A stretch of DNA of 64,000 nt from the NCBI RefSeq assembly GCF_001660485.1, contig NZ_CP013979.1:1116001-1180000 (forward strand), in the 5' to 3' direction. A program made the translations under genes and the position numbers. The DNA is from Agromyces aureus (lineage in GTDB: Bacteria; Actinomycetota; Actinomycetes; Actinomycetales; Microbacteriaceae). The notes under the pieces were generated by a model. The model saw only the letters and a program-made list of their open reading frames with translations, had not been told where the DNA came from and made no database searches. Below are positions 25,789 to 34,109 of the stretch, piece by piece (the stretch's first letter is position 1; each line of letters begins with the position of its first letter).

Positions 25789-26664
25789 GTGCTGACGTCG
25801 CTCGATGTCCGGCTTGCCGACGGTCGGCTGCTCCGCGCCTACGACACGGGTCCGGTCGACCCGGCGGGCTCGACCGGGCCTGCGAGTCCCGATGGGCGAG
25901 CGGATGCCGCGGGCGGCCCGGTGCTCATGTGGCACCACGGCTCGCCCCAGACCGGGGCCCCGCTGGCGCCGGTCGTTGCCGCGGCGGCGGCGCGCGGCAT
26001 CCGCGTGATCTCGTATGCCCGGCCGTCGTACGGAGGCTCGTCGCCGCTGCCCGACCGCGACGTCGGCTCGGCGGCCGACGACGCCGTGGCGGTGGCCGAC
26101 GCGTTCGGCGTCGACACGTTCCACGCCATGGGGGCGTCGGGCGGCGGACCCCATGCGCTCGCCGGCGCGGCGCGGCATCCGGACCGCGTGACCGCGGTCG
26201 TCACCCTCGCGGGCCTCGCACCGTTCACCGAACGCTTCGACTGGTTCGCGGGCATGCGCGCGCCGGGCGGGCTGCGCGCCGCGCGCGAGGGCCGCGCCGC
26301 CCGTGCGCGCTACGCCGAGACCGACGAGTTCGACCCCGAGCAGTTCCTGCCGGTCGACTTCGCGGCGCTCGACGGCGCCTGGTCGGATCTCGGGGCGGAT
26401 GTCGGGCGTGCCGCCCGGTGGGGCGACGACGGCCTCATCGACGACGACGTGGCCTTCGCGAAGCCGTGGGGGTTCGAGCTCGGCGAGATCGCCGTGCCGG
26501 TGCTCGTCGTGCAGGGCGAGGGCGATCGCGTCGTGCCGCGCACGCACGCCTCGTGGAACCTCGCGCACCTGCCGGAGGCGACGCTCTGGATGCGCCTCGA
26601 CGACGGGCACGTCTCGGTGCTGGGCGTCGTGCCCGACGCGCTCGACTGGCTGCTCGCGCGCTGA
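25789..26664 (+). CDS. alpha/beta hydrolase
   Basis: This 291-residue alpha/beta hydrolase has an oxyanion loop 'MWHHGSPQTG' (47-56), nucleophile elbow GASGGG (Ser117), acid in 'VLVVQGEGDRVVP' and the catalytic His in 'LDDGHVSVL'. It starts with GTG in AGATCCAC-GTG context. It is followed by the DUF2834 gene after 25 bp. No signal peptide; substrate unknown. The gene contains several of the GGATGYCGCG words discussed in the findings. Confidence 0.88.
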   Translation: MLTSLDVRLADGRLLRAYDTGPVDPAGSTGPASPDGRADAAGGPVLMWHHGSPQTGAPLAPVVAAAAARGIRVISYARPSYGGSSPLPDRDVGSAADDAVAVADAFGVDTFHAMGASGGGPHALAGAARHPDRVTAVVTLAGLAPFTERFDWFAGMRAPGGLRAAREGRAARARYAETDEFDPEQFLPVDFAALDGAWSDLGADVGRAARWGDDGLIDDDVAFAKPWGFELGEIAVPVLVVQGEGDRVVPRTHASWNLAHLPEATLWMRLDDGHVSVLGVVPDALDWLLAR

Positions 26665-26689
26665 CCGGCACGGCACCAGACTGGGTGGC

Positions 26690-27043
26690 ATGAGACGCGC
26701 CTGGACTCCGCTCGCGATCACCTACCTCGTCATCAGCGTGGCCGGCCTGGTCGGCGCGATGGCGTTCAACGTGCTCGCCGCCGTGCAGATGGTCGACTTC
26801 CTCGCCGCCTGGTTCGCGAACGGGCCGGCGGTCTCGTCGCTCACGGTCGACCTGTTGGGCGTCGCGGTGGCCGGCAGCATCCTCATCGTCGTCGAGGCGC
26901 GCCGGCTCGGCATGCGGTTCAGCTGGCTCTACGTCGTGGGCTCGCTCGTGACGGCGTTCACCTTCACCTTCCCGCTGTTCCTCGCCATGCGGGAGCGGCA
27001 CCTCGCGACGGTCGCCGGCGAAGGGGCGACGGTTGAAGGCTGA
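26690..27043 (+). CDS. DUF2834 membrane protein
   Basis: This 117-residue protein has three hydrophobic spans (about 9-30, 54-70 and 78-100). The conserved 'VDLLGVAVAGSILIVVEARRLGMRFSWLYVV' and 'FTFPLFLAMRERHL' identify the DUF2834 family of unknown function. CAGACT lies 7 nt before the ATG, with no SD. It ends just before an interspersed palindromic element that separates it from the converging PLP enzyme. Confidence 0.82.
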   Translation: MRRAWTPLAITYLVISVAGLVGAMAFNVLAAVQMVDFLAAWFANGPAVSSLTVDLLGVAVAGSILIVVEARRLGMRFSWLYVVGSLVTAFTFTFPLFLAMRERHLATVAGEGATVEG

Positions 27044-27069
27044 GGCGGGGCGGGGCGTTTTCGCGGCCG

Positions 27070-27103
27070 GGTCTCGAGACGGCGCTGGCGCGCCTCCTCG
27101 ACC
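27070..27103. repeat. interspersed palindromic element, copy 2
   Basis: The 34-bp element opens GGTCTCGAGACG and closes CTCCTCGACC. It is a diverged reverse-complement copy of the element at 15406-15432, with a longer centre. It lies 26 bp after the DUF2834 stop and 10 bp before the converging gene's stop, the position of a bidirectional terminator. Confidence 0.6.
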
Positions 27104-27112
27104 GGCGGTCGG

Positions 27113-28198
27113 CTACGCGTCGAGCGCGTCGAGCGCCTGCACGAGGTCGCGGTGCAGGTCGTCGACGTGCTCGAGGCCGACCGAGAGGCGCACGAGGCCG
27201 TCGGGGATCGTCGGCTGTTCGAGCTGCCAGCGGCGGCGGCGCTCGAAGGTCGACTCGACGCCGCCGAGGCTCGTCGCGTGCACCCACAGGGCCGTGCCCT
27301 GCACGAGCCGGTCGGCGGGCTCCTTGCCTCCGCGGAGGACGATCGAGATGATGGCGCCGAAGCACGGGTAGCGCACCTCCTCGAGCGCGGGGTGGTCGTG
27401 CAGGCGCGCGGCGAGCTCGGCGGCCGTGGCCTGCGCGCGCTCGAGGCGCACGGGCAGGGTGCGCAGCCCGCGCAACGCGAGGTAGGTCTCGAACGGGCCG
27501 GGGATCGCGCCGAACAGCGAACGGTACGCCGTGATCTTCTCGACGAGTTCGTCGGATGCCGCGACCACGGCGCCCATGAGCACGTCGCTGTGGCCCGAGA
27601 TGTACTTCGTGGCCGAGTGCACGACGAGGTCGGCGCCCGACTCGAGCGGACGCTGCAGCAGCGGCGTCGCGAACGTGTTGTCGACTGCGACCAGGGCGCC
27701 GCGCTCGTGGGCCGCGGCGACGAGCGCGGGGATCTCGGCGAGCTCGAGCGCGGGGTTCGTGGGTGACTCGATCCAGACGAGTGCCGCTCCGTCGAGCGTC
27801 GCGGTGACGGCCGCCGTGTCGCTGATGTCGACGTAGACGACGGCGAGGCGACCGTTCACGGCGAGCTGGTCGAGTTGCGCGACCGTGCCCGTGTACGAGT
27901 GGCGGGGGGCGACGACGATTCCGCCGACCGGCACCAGGTCGAGCACCGCCGTGATCGCGGCCATGCCGGAGGCGAAGGCGACGGCGCGGCCGCCCTCGAG
28001 TCCGCCGAGCGCCTCCTCGAACGCGGTCCACGACGGGTTTCCGTATCGCGCGTACTCGAGGTCGCCGCCCGCGACGTAGGTCGACGTGAGGTGCACGGGC
28101 ACGTTCATCGGCTGGTCTGGCACGTGCGGCGGACGCCCGGCGATGATGAGCCGCGTCTCGGGGTGCAGCGCGGGCGTCGCGGTCGTCGAATCGTGCAC
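27113..28198 (-). CDS. cystathionine gamma-synthase-type PLP enzyme
   Basis: This 361-residue Cys/Met-metabolism PLP enzyme has 'STYVAGGDLEYARYGNPSWTAFE', 'FASGMAA' (phosphate binding), 'VDNTFATPLLQRPLESGAD' (Asp173 to the PLP ring nitrogen) and the Schiff-base Lys198 in 'HSATKYISGHSD'. Members perform gamma-replacement or beta/gamma-elimination of cysteine, homocysteine or acylhomoserine adducts. I placed the start at GTG 28198, with GGAGG 6 nt upstream; a longer reading from 28345 has no support. The Ser-Leu-Gly-Gly-Val-Glu-Ser motif near the C terminus is conserved. Exact reaction undetermined. Confidence 0.9.
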   Translation of the reverse strand: MHDSTTATPALHPETRLIIAGRPPHVPDQPMNVPVHLTSTYVAGGDLEYARYGNPSWTAFEEALGGLEGGRAVAFASGMAAITAVLDLVPVGGIVVAPRHSYTGTVAQLDQLAVNGRLAVVYVDISDTAAVTATLDGAALVWIESPTNPALELAEIPALVAAAHERGALVAVDNTFATPLLQRPLESGADLVVHSATKYISGHSDVLMGAVVAASDELVEKITAYRSLFGAIPGPFETYLALRGLRTLPVRLERAQATAAELAARLHDHPALEEVRYPCFGAIISIVLRGGKEPADRLVQGTALWVHATSLGGVESTFERRRRWQLEQPTIPDGLVRLSVGLEHVDDLHRDLVQALDALDA

Positions 28199-28373
28199 GG
28201 TGGCCTCCGGAATGCGCAGGGGTGGGATGCCGCGGCAACGACGTGCGCGGCTCCGCCAGCGTAACCCGGCCCCGAGTCCGCCGTGACGTCGATGGCGGGG
28301 AACGCACGTCGCGATGGACACGGCTCGGACGCAAGGGGGTGACACGCCCGACTCGTGCCCCTAGCGTCGGAGC

Positions 28374-28781
28374 ATGAGCTCAGACGTACGCACCTCGACG
28401 GTTCCTCGCAGCATCGCCCGCTGGCTCCTGGCCGGCGGCCTCGTCTTCGCGGGGGTGAGCCACCTGTTCTGGGCTCGCAAGGAGTTCCGCGCACAGGTGC
28501 CGACCTGGGTGCCGATGGACCCCGACGGCGTGGTCGTCGCCTCCGGCGTGGTCGAGGTCGCGCTCGGCAAGGCGCTCATCGTGCTGCCCAAGGAGCGGCG
28601 TCGCATCGGCTGGATCGTCGCGGCGTTCTTCGTCGCGGTCTTCCCGGGCAACCTCGCGCAGTGGCGCGAGCGCCGCGATGCGTTCGGCCTCACGACCGAT
28701 CGTTCGCGGTTCGTGCGCCTGTTCTTCCAGCCGCTGCTCGTCGCGCTCGCGCTGTGGTCGACGTCGCCCCGCAAGCACTGA
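28374..28781 (+). CDS. DoxX-like small membrane protein
   Basis: This 135-residue protein has four hydrophobic segments (about 14-28, 50-68, 79-95 and 110-127). The pattern 'LLAGGLVFAGVSHLFWARKEFRAQVP', then 'VVASGVVEVALGKALIVLP', is DoxX/DUF4267-like. The role is unknown in this subgroup. TAGCGT lies 6 nt before the ATG. It converges with a very small membrane gene. Confidence 0.78.
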   Translation: MSSDVRTSTVPRSIARWLLAGGLVFAGVSHLFWARKEFRAQVPTWVPMDPDGVVVASGVVEVALGKALIVLPKERRRIGWIVAAFFVAVFPGNLAQWRERRDAFGLTTDRSRFVRLFFQPLLVALALWSTSPRKH

Positions 28782-28804
28782 ACCTGCTGGCGAGCGAGCC
28801 GCGC

Positions 28805-28909
28805 TCAGCGCGGCGCGCGGATCAGCGCGAGGAGCGAGGCGAGCAGTCCGATGCCGCCCACGGTGGCGATGACGGCGAACACCGACCAGATCACGGCTTC
28901 AGTCGACAT
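28805..28909 (-). CDS. 34-residue single-span membrane microprotein
   Basis: MSTEAVIWSVFAV opens a 34-residue protein that is almost one transmembrane helix (about 5-30), ending LIRAPR. A good SD, AAGGAG, lies 6 nt before the ATG at 28909, and the short polar tail is Arg-terminated. A longer in-frame reading from 28999 lacks an SD and has no signal. The combination of SD, composition and a TM helix supports a real small gene; no function can be assigned. It is divergent from the DUF1540 gene, and an iron-box-like site lies between them. Confidence 0.6.
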   Translation of the reverse strand: MSTEAVIWSVFAVIATVGGIGLLASLLALIRAPR

Positions 28910-29003
28910 GGCGCACTCCTTCGAGATCGTGCTCCCATTCTGGCGCTCCCGGCCGCCCGGGTAAAGGCCCGACGAGCGGGATCCGGCCGCCCGCGGCATC
29001 CGG

Positions 29004-29022
29004 ATAGGTGAGGCTCGCCTAA
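29004..29022. promoter_or_regulatory. DtxR/IdeR-type iron box
   Basis: The 19-bp site ATAGGTGAGGCTCGCCTAA matches 15 of 19 positions of the known DtxR/IdeR consensus (TTAGGTTAGGCTAACCTAA). It lies in an AT-rich stretch (CTAAAAAGAAAACC) between the divergent small membrane gene and the DUF1540 gene, 106 bp from the latter's ATG. Such sites are bound by the Fe(II)-loaded repressor. Confidence 0.55.
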
Positions 29023-29128
29023 AAAGAAAACCGAGCTTGATCTGGGGAAAAGCGGCTCTACTTCATGGCGGATGCGCGGTGCGCGGGCGTAGCATCTCGA
29101 TACCCAGCCGAGCAACGTGGAGGCCACC

Positions 29129-29437
29129 ATGAGCATGACCCTCGATGAACTGCCCGCCGTCTCCGAGTGTTCGGTGAGCGGCTGTTCGTACAACGACCAC
29201 TCCCACTGCCACGCCGCGGCCGTCACGATCGCCGGAGCCGTCGGCGACGCCGAGTGCGCCACGTTCATCCCGCTCGGCACCCGCGGAGGCCTCGACAAGG
29301 TCATCACCCACGTCGGCGCCTGCCAGCGCTCCGAGTGCGTGCACAACAGCTCGCTCGAGTGCACCGCGCCGTCGGTGCGCATCGGCGCGGGTTCGTCCGA
29401 CGACGCCGACTGCCTGACCTACTCGGTGTCCTCCTGA
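29129..29437 (+). CDS. double DUF1540 cysteine-rich protein
   Basis: This 102-residue protein contains two DUF1540-like units: 'CSVSGCSYNDHSHCHAAAVTI..ECATF' (about 14-48) and 'CQRSECVHNSSLECTAPSVRI..DCLTY' (about 65-98). Each has four cysteines with the CxxxxC...C spacing of a small metal-binding module. GGAGG lies 5 nt before the ATG. It is the gene downstream of an IdeR-like box, so iron-dependent expression is plausible. It could bind zinc or iron; no function is established for the family. Confidence 0.85.
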   Translation: MSMTLDELPAVSECSVSGCSYNDHSHCHAAAVTIAGAVGDAECATFIPLGTRGGLDKVITHVGACQRSECVHNSSLECTAPSVRIGAGSSDDADCLTYSVSS

Positions 29438-29511
29438 CCGACACGTCACTCGACTTCGGGCCCGGCGCGCTTCGGCACGCCGGGCTCCGTCGTGTCCGGC
29501 CGCGGTCGTGC

Positions 29512-30345
29512 TCAGCCGTGCTCGCGCAGGTACGCCAGCTGGGCGCGAACGGATGCCTCGGCGGCCGGCCTGACCGCGGCATCCGTCTCGGCGTAGACCG
29601 TGTCGACCACGCGCGCGACCGTGGCCGGGTCTGCGACCTCGAGACCCAGCGCGGCCAGCACCGAACGCACCTGGGCGAGGCGCTCGGCGCGATGCGCGAG
29701 GTACTCGTCGCAGATTTCGGCGAGGTCGCGCAGCACCGGCCCGTGACCCGGCAGCACGGCCACCCGGCCACCCGAAGCACGGCCGATGGCGCGCAGCCGC
29801 TCGAGTGAGGCGAGGTAGGGGCCGAGCGCTCCATCGGGATCGGCGATGATCGTCGTGCCGCGCCCCAGGATGGTGTCGCCGGTCAGCACCGAGCCGTGCG
29901 GCGAATCGTCGGCGAGCACGAAGCACGCCGAGTCCGCCGTGTGACCGGGAGTCAGCAGCACGTCGATCGCGAGCCCTGCGGCCTCGATGCGTTCACCGTC
30001 GGCGAGCGGCTCGGCGCCGATGCAGTACCTCGGGTCCACCGCCCGCGCCGGGGCGCCGACGAGTTCGGCGAAGCGGGCGAGACCGTCACGGTGGTCGGCA
30101 TGGTGGTGCGTGAGCAGCACCAGTTCGATCGGGCCGAGAGCGGCGAGGCGCTCGAGGTGCCCGTCATCGAGCGGGCCCGGGTCCACGACCACGGCGCCGC
30201 TCGCACCCGGCGCCCGCAGCACGTAGGAGTTCGTGCCGTCGAGCGTCATGGGTCCGGGGTTCGGCGCGAGCAGCACCGAGGCCAGCCCCGAGACCGGCGT
30301 GGGGCGGATGCCGCGGCGAACGCGGTGGGGCAGGGGGTCGGCCAT
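29512..30345 (-). CDS. metallo-beta-lactamase-fold hydrolase
   Basis: This 277-residue MBL-fold enzyme has motif HxHxDH at 80-85 (THHHADH), 'LLTPGHTADSACFVL', 'VLTGDTILGRGTT' and 'VAVLPGHGPVL', the full binuclear zinc set. The C-terminal helices 'EYLAHRAERLAQVRSVLAALG' match the LACTB2/RNase-like subgroup that hydrolyses thioesters or nucleic acids. TACACT lies 6 nt before the ATG. It is divergent from a Nudix gene. Substrate unknown. Confidence 0.9.
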   Translation of the reverse strand: MADPLPHRVRRGIRPTPVSGLASVLLAPNPGPMTLDGTNSYVLRAPGASGAVVVDPGPLDDGHLERLAALGPIELVLLTHHHADHRDGLARFAELVGAPARAVDPRYCIGAEPLADGERIEAAGLAIDVLLTPGHTADSACFVLADDSPHGSVLTGDTILGRGTTIIADPDGALGPYLASLERLRAIGRASGGRVAVLPGHGPVLRDLAEICDEYLAHRAERLAQVRSVLAALGLEVADPATVARVVDTVYAETDAAVRPAAEASVRAQLAYLREHG

Positions 30346-30468
30346 GCCCGAAGTGTACGCGCGGCCCGGTGGGGCCGCGCTCGACGGGCGCATGGTCGAC
30401 GGCATGATGCGGCCTCGACGACGGCTCGACGGATGCGGTTTCGCGCGCGCGGTCCTACGCTGGAGGGC

Positions 30469-31203
30469 ATGTCCGGCGAGCTCGACGCACTCATGCGCGA
30501 CACGGTCGACGGCTCGGCCGCGACCGTCGTCCTCCTGCGAGACGGCGAACGGGGGGTCGAGGTGCTCCTCGCGGAGCGTCCGCACCGAGGATCGTTCGCC
30601 GATGCCTGGGTGTTCCCCGGCGGCGCCGTCGACGAGGCGGATGCGGCGGGCGGCTCGCTCGACGACGAGGCCGCCGCACGTCGGGCCGCCGTGCGCGAGA
30701 CGCTCGAGGAGGTCGGCCTCGTGCTCGCCCCGAACGAGCTCGTGCCGTTCGCGCACTGGACCCCGCCCGCCGGATCCCCGAAGCGCCTGCGCACCTGGTT
30801 CTTCGCCGCGCGCGTGCCGGAGGGCGAGCTCCGGCTCGCACCCGACGAGGTCGTCAGGGCCGAGTGGCTGCGCCCGATCGACGTGCTCGAACGGCATGCC
30901 GTCGGCGCGATGACCCTGTGGCCGCCGACCTGGGTGACGGTGCACGGGCTGACTGACGCGGCATCCGTCGACGAGGCCCTCGCCGAACTCGGCAGCGGCG
31001 AGATCACGCCCTACATCTCGCGGTACAACGACGATCGCACGGCCGTGATCTGGCAGGAGGACGAGGCGTTCGACTCCGACGCCGAGCACGCGGGCGTGCA
31101 CGCCGTGCCCGACGAGGGTCCCGATGCGCACGGAAACCAGCATCGGCTGATCATGGACCGCCTGCCCTGGATCTACACGAACACGCTCGGCGCCGGGTTC
31201 TGA
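30469..31203 (+). CDS. Nudix hydrolase (NUDT19/RNPP-like)
   Basis: This 244-residue protein has 'GSFADAWVFPGGAVDEADAAG' then 'AARRAAVRETLEEVGLVL', an extended Nudix box in which an insertion separates the Gly-Gly from REtlEEvGL. 'FAHWTPPAGSPKRLRTWFFAA' is typical of the mammalian NUDT19-like CoA-diphosphatase group. The C terminus 'GNQHRLIMDRLPWIYTNTLG' is conserved in actinobacterial homologues. It has both GGAGG and TACGCT 7 nt before the ATG. Substrate not determined. Confidence 0.87.
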   Translation: MSGELDALMRDTVDGSAATVVLLRDGERGVEVLLAERPHRGSFADAWVFPGGAVDEADAAGGSLDDEAAARRAAVRETLEEVGLVLAPNELVPFAHWTPPAGSPKRLRTWFFAARVPEGELRLAPDEVVRAEWLRPIDVLERHAVGAMTLWPPTWVTVHGLTDAASVDEALAELGSGEITPYISRYNDDRTAVIWQEDEAFDSDAEHAGVHAVPDEGPDAHGNQHRLIMDRLPWIYTNTLGAGF

Positions 31204-31236
31204 GCGGCCGACGCGCCGATCCACGAGATCGACGAA

Positions 31237-31283
31237 CCTCGGGGACCGGCGCGAACGGTTGATTCGCGCGCACGACCCCGAGG
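31237..31283. terminator. nested hairpin between convergent genes
   Basis: CCTCGGGG (31237-31244) pairs with CCCCGAGG (31276-31283). Inside, GCGCGAA (31249-31255) pairs with TTCGCGC (31263-31269). The element abuts the MFS stop at 31284 and lies 34 bp after the Nudix stop. Confidence 0.7.
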
Positions 31284-32735
31284 TCACGCCTCCGACGGCG
31301 CTGCGCTGACCTCGTCGGGACGGTGCTCGACGTCGTCGACGCCGACGCGCGGCATCGCGACGGCGCCCGCGACGGTCGCCACGGTCGCGATGACGACCCC
31401 GATGAACACCGTCGTCGTCGCCGCCTGGATCGCGGCCCCGGACTGCGCGCCGAGTCCCGACCGGTCGATGACGCCGTTCGCGACCGCGCCGAACACGGCG
31501 ACGCCGACGGCGCTGCCCATCGAGCGCAGGAACATGTTCGCGCCCGTGACCACGCCGCGATCCGACCAGGCCACCGACGACTGCGCGGCGATGAGCGTGG
31601 GGGAGGCGACCAGGCCGAGGCCCAGGCCGACGATGAAGCACGCGAGCGCGCTCGTGACCGGGTTCGGCACGAGGCTCGCCGCGACGAGGCCGACCGTGCC
31701 GACGAGGGCGATGCCGAGCCCGATGAACGCCGTGTTGCGGAACCCGATGCGGAGGAACAGCTTGCCGGACTGCGAGGCCGAGATCGGCCACCCGAGCGTC
31801 AGCGCGGCGACCGAGAGTCCCGATACGAGCGGCGAGGCGCCCGCCGACAGCTCGAGGAACGTCGGCACGTAGGAGGTCAGCCCGATGAGCACCGCGCCGA
31901 CGCCGAACGAGATGAGCGAGGTCGTGAGCAGCAGGCGTCTCGAGAACAGCCAGAGCGGCAGCACGGGCTCGGCCGCTCGCCGCTCGATGAGCACGAACAC
32001 GGCGAGCAGCACGGCCGCGAGCGCGAACGCGCCGATGCTCTGCCAGGAGTTCCACGCCCACGCCTGGCCGCCCTCGAGCACCGCGAGGATGAGCAGCGTG
32101 AGCCCGACGGTGAGCACGAGGGCGCCCCCGATGTCGATGCGGTGCCGCTGGCGCTCGACCTTCTCGTGGTAGTTGCGGATCAGCATCCAGGCCGCGATGA
32201 GGCACAGCGGGATGTTGACGAAGAAGATCCACCGCCACGACGCGTACTCGGCGAACAGCCCGCCGAGCGACGGACCGATGACGGATGACGCGGCCCAGAC
32301 GCTCGCGATGTAGCCCTGCACGCGGGCTCGCTCGCGCACCGAGTAGAGGTCGCCCGTGATGGTGATCGACACGGGGAGCACGGCGCCGGCGCCGAGGCCC
32401 TGGATCGCGCGGAACACGATGAGCGAGGTCATGTCCCACGCGAAGCCCGCGAGGATCGAGCCCACGAGGAACGTGCCGATGCCCACGAGCATGATCGGCT
32501 TGCGGCCCACCGTGTCGGCCAGCTTCGCGTAGACGGGTACCGAGACGGCCTGCGCGAGCAGGAAGATCGAGAACAGCCACGGGAACTGCGCGAACCCGCC
32601 GAGGTCGGCGACGATCGAGGGCACCGCGGTGGCGAGGATCGTCGACTCGATCGCGACGAGCGCGGTCGAGAGCATGAGGGCGATGAGCACCGGGCCCCGC
32701 TCGGAGCGGAACCCAACGGCTGCCTGGTCGGTCAC
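31284..32735 (-). CDS. DHA2-type MFS drug/proton antiporter
   Basis: This 483-residue transporter has about 14 transmembrane segments. Motif A reads 'KLADTVGRKPIML', motif C-like 'VIGPSLGGLFAEYASWRWIFFVNIPLC' and motif B 'RAIQGLGAGAVLPV'. These are diagnostic for 14-TMS DHA2 multidrug exporters. It starts with GTG preceded by AGGAGG. A short palindrome at 32911-32929 in the divergent intergenic region may be its operator. Substrates unknown. Confidence 0.88.
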   Translation of the reverse strand: MTDQAAVGFRSERGPVLIALMLSTALVAIESTILATAVPSIVADLGGFAQFPWLFSIFLLAQAVSVPVYAKLADTVGRKPIMLVGIGTFLVGSILAGFAWDMTSLIVFRAIQGLGAGAVLPVSITITGDLYSVRERARVQGYIASVWAASSVIGPSLGGLFAEYASWRWIFFVNIPLCLIAAWMLIRNYHEKVERQRHRIDIGGALVLTVGLTLLILAVLEGGQAWAWNSWQSIGAFALAAVLLAVFVLIERRAAEPVLPLWLFSRRLLLTTSLISFGVGAVLIGLTSYVPTFLELSAGASPLVSGLSVAALTLGWPISASQSGKLFLRIGFRNTAFIGLGIALVGTVGLVAASLVPNPVTSALACFIVGLGLGLVASPTLIAAQSSVAWSDRGVVTGANMFLRSMGSAVGVAVFGAVANGVIDRSGLGAQSGAAIQAATTTVFIGVVIATVATVAGAVAMPRVGVDDVEHRPDEVSAAPSEA

Positions 32736-32910
32736 GTTCCTCCTCGCGTGCGGGCGCGGTTCAGCCGGCACATCAGAGGGCAACGCGTCGGCCCGGGATT
32801 CATTCCCGGTTCGGTGCAGCCGACCTCGGGGCCGGGCGAGGGTTCCGGCCCGATCGCGGTGGAGCTCCGGCCTGATCGCGTTGGGGAGGAACCGGATGAT
32901 ACCACCAGAG

Positions 32911-32929
32911 TCGCTAACCAAGTTAGTGA
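32911..32929. promoter_or_regulatory. probable operator near the efflux gene
   Basis: TCGCTAAC and GTTAGTGA form an 8-3-8 inverted repeat with one mismatch (inner CTAAC/GTTAG exact) between the divergent MFS and AI-2E genes. No regulator gene adjoins it. Spacing resembles MarR- or TetR-type sites. The 252-bp gap also holds a direct repeat of CCGGCCYGATCGCG with period 21 (about 32849-32883). Confidence 0.4.
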
Positions 32930-32987
32930 GATGGCTTTCGGCGCGGCACCCTTTCCTGAGGCCGCGCCGACGCGTAGCGTCGCTCTC

Positions 32988-34109
32988 ATGTGGAGACGAG
33001 CACGGCCGCGCCAGCTTCCGCCGGCAGCCCAGATCACGACCGACAGCACGTCGACTGCGCCCGAGGTGAAGATCCGGTCGTTCCGCATCGGCTTCGTCGG
33101 TGCGCTCGGCGTCCTGCTCGCCATCCTGCTCGGCGGCATCGTCTCGGAGCTCGGCACCGTCCTCCTCTACGTCGCGCTCGCGCTCTTCCTCGCGCTCGGC
33201 CTCGATCCCGTGGTCAGTTGGCTGCAGCGGCGCAAGCTGCCGCGGTGGGCCGCGATCCTCATCGTGTTCGCCGCGGTCATCGGCATCTTCGTGGGGCTCA
33301 TCGCGACGATCGTGCCCATCGTGGTCTCGCAGACGAAGATCATCGTCGAGAACTGGGACGACATCCGCGACAACGTGCTGAACAGCGACTTCGTGGCGTG
33401 GCTGAACCAGCTCGGCGGCGGCGACCACGCGATCGACGACGCGATCGCCTCGGCCGGCGACTGGCTCGCCGACCCCGCGAACCTCGGCGCGCTCGGCGGC
33501 GGCATCCTCGCGGTCGGCGTCGGCATCGCGGGCGGGTTCACCGGCGCGACGATCGTGCTGATCCTCACCCTGTACTTCCTCGCCTCGCTCGACTCGATGA
33601 AGCGCTATTCGACCAAGTTCGTTCCGGCCAGCTCGCGTGGCAAGTACCGCGAGGTGACCGAGGAGATCACCGGTTCGGTCGGTCGCTACGTGATCGGGCA
33701 ATTCAGCCTCGGCGCCGTCAACGGCGTGCTGAGCCTCATCTACCTGACGATCATCGGCGCGCCGGCACCCATCCTGCTCGCCTTCATCGCGTTCCTGCTC
33801 TCGCTCGTGCCGCTCGTCGGAACGCTCACGGGCGCCGTGATCATCTCGCTCGTGTGTCTCGCCGCATCGCCGGTGACCGCGCTCGCGGCGATCATCTACT
33901 ACCTGATCTACATGCAGGTCGAGGCGTACGTGCTGAGCCCGCGCATCATGAACCGCGCGGTGGCCGTGCCCGGCGCGCTCGTGGTCATCGCGGCCGTCGC
34001 CGGCGGAACCCTCGGCGGCGTGCTCGGCGCCCTCGTCGCGATCCCCGTGGCCGCCTCGCTCATCATCATCGTCGAGAAGGTGATCTTCCCGAGGCAGGAT
34101 GCCCACTGA
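32988..34109 (+). CDS. AI-2E family transporter / permease
   Basis: This 373-residue protein has eight or so hydrophobic segments and the AI-2E-permease motifs: 'ALALFLALGLDPVVSWLQRRKLPRWAAILIVF', 'GQFSLGAVNGVLSLIYLTIIGAPAPILLAFIAFLLSLVPLVG' and 'EAYVLSPRIMNRAVAVPGALVVIA'. Family members export autoinducer-2 or act as Na+/H+ antiporters; the substrate is not predictable. TAGCGT lies 7 nt before the ATG. The 3' end overlaps the SulP gene by 11 nt, so the two are probably cotranscribed. Confidence 0.88.
   Translation: MWRRARPRQLPPAAQITTDSTSTAPEVKIRSFRIGFVGALGVLLAILLGGIVSELGTVLLYVALALFLALGLDPVVSWLQRRKLPRWAAILIVFAAVIGIFVGLIATIVPIVVSQTKIIVENWDDIRDNVLNSDFVAWLNQLGGGDHAIDDAIASAGDWLADPANLGALGGGILAVGVGIAGGFTGATIVLILTLYFLASLDSMKRYSTKFVPASSRGKYREVTEEITGSVGRYVIGQFSLGAVNGVLSLIYLTIIGAPAPILLAFIAFLLSLVPLVGTLTGAVIISLVCLAASPVTALAAIIYYLIYMQVEAYVLSPRIMNRAVAVPGALVVIAAVAGGTLGGVLGALVAIPVAASLIIIVEKVIFPRQDAH

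Noticed and set aside
28910..28999. Longer start for the 34-residue microprotein
   Set aside because: No SD and a polar, Pro/Gly-rich extension; the inner ATG has AAGGAG.
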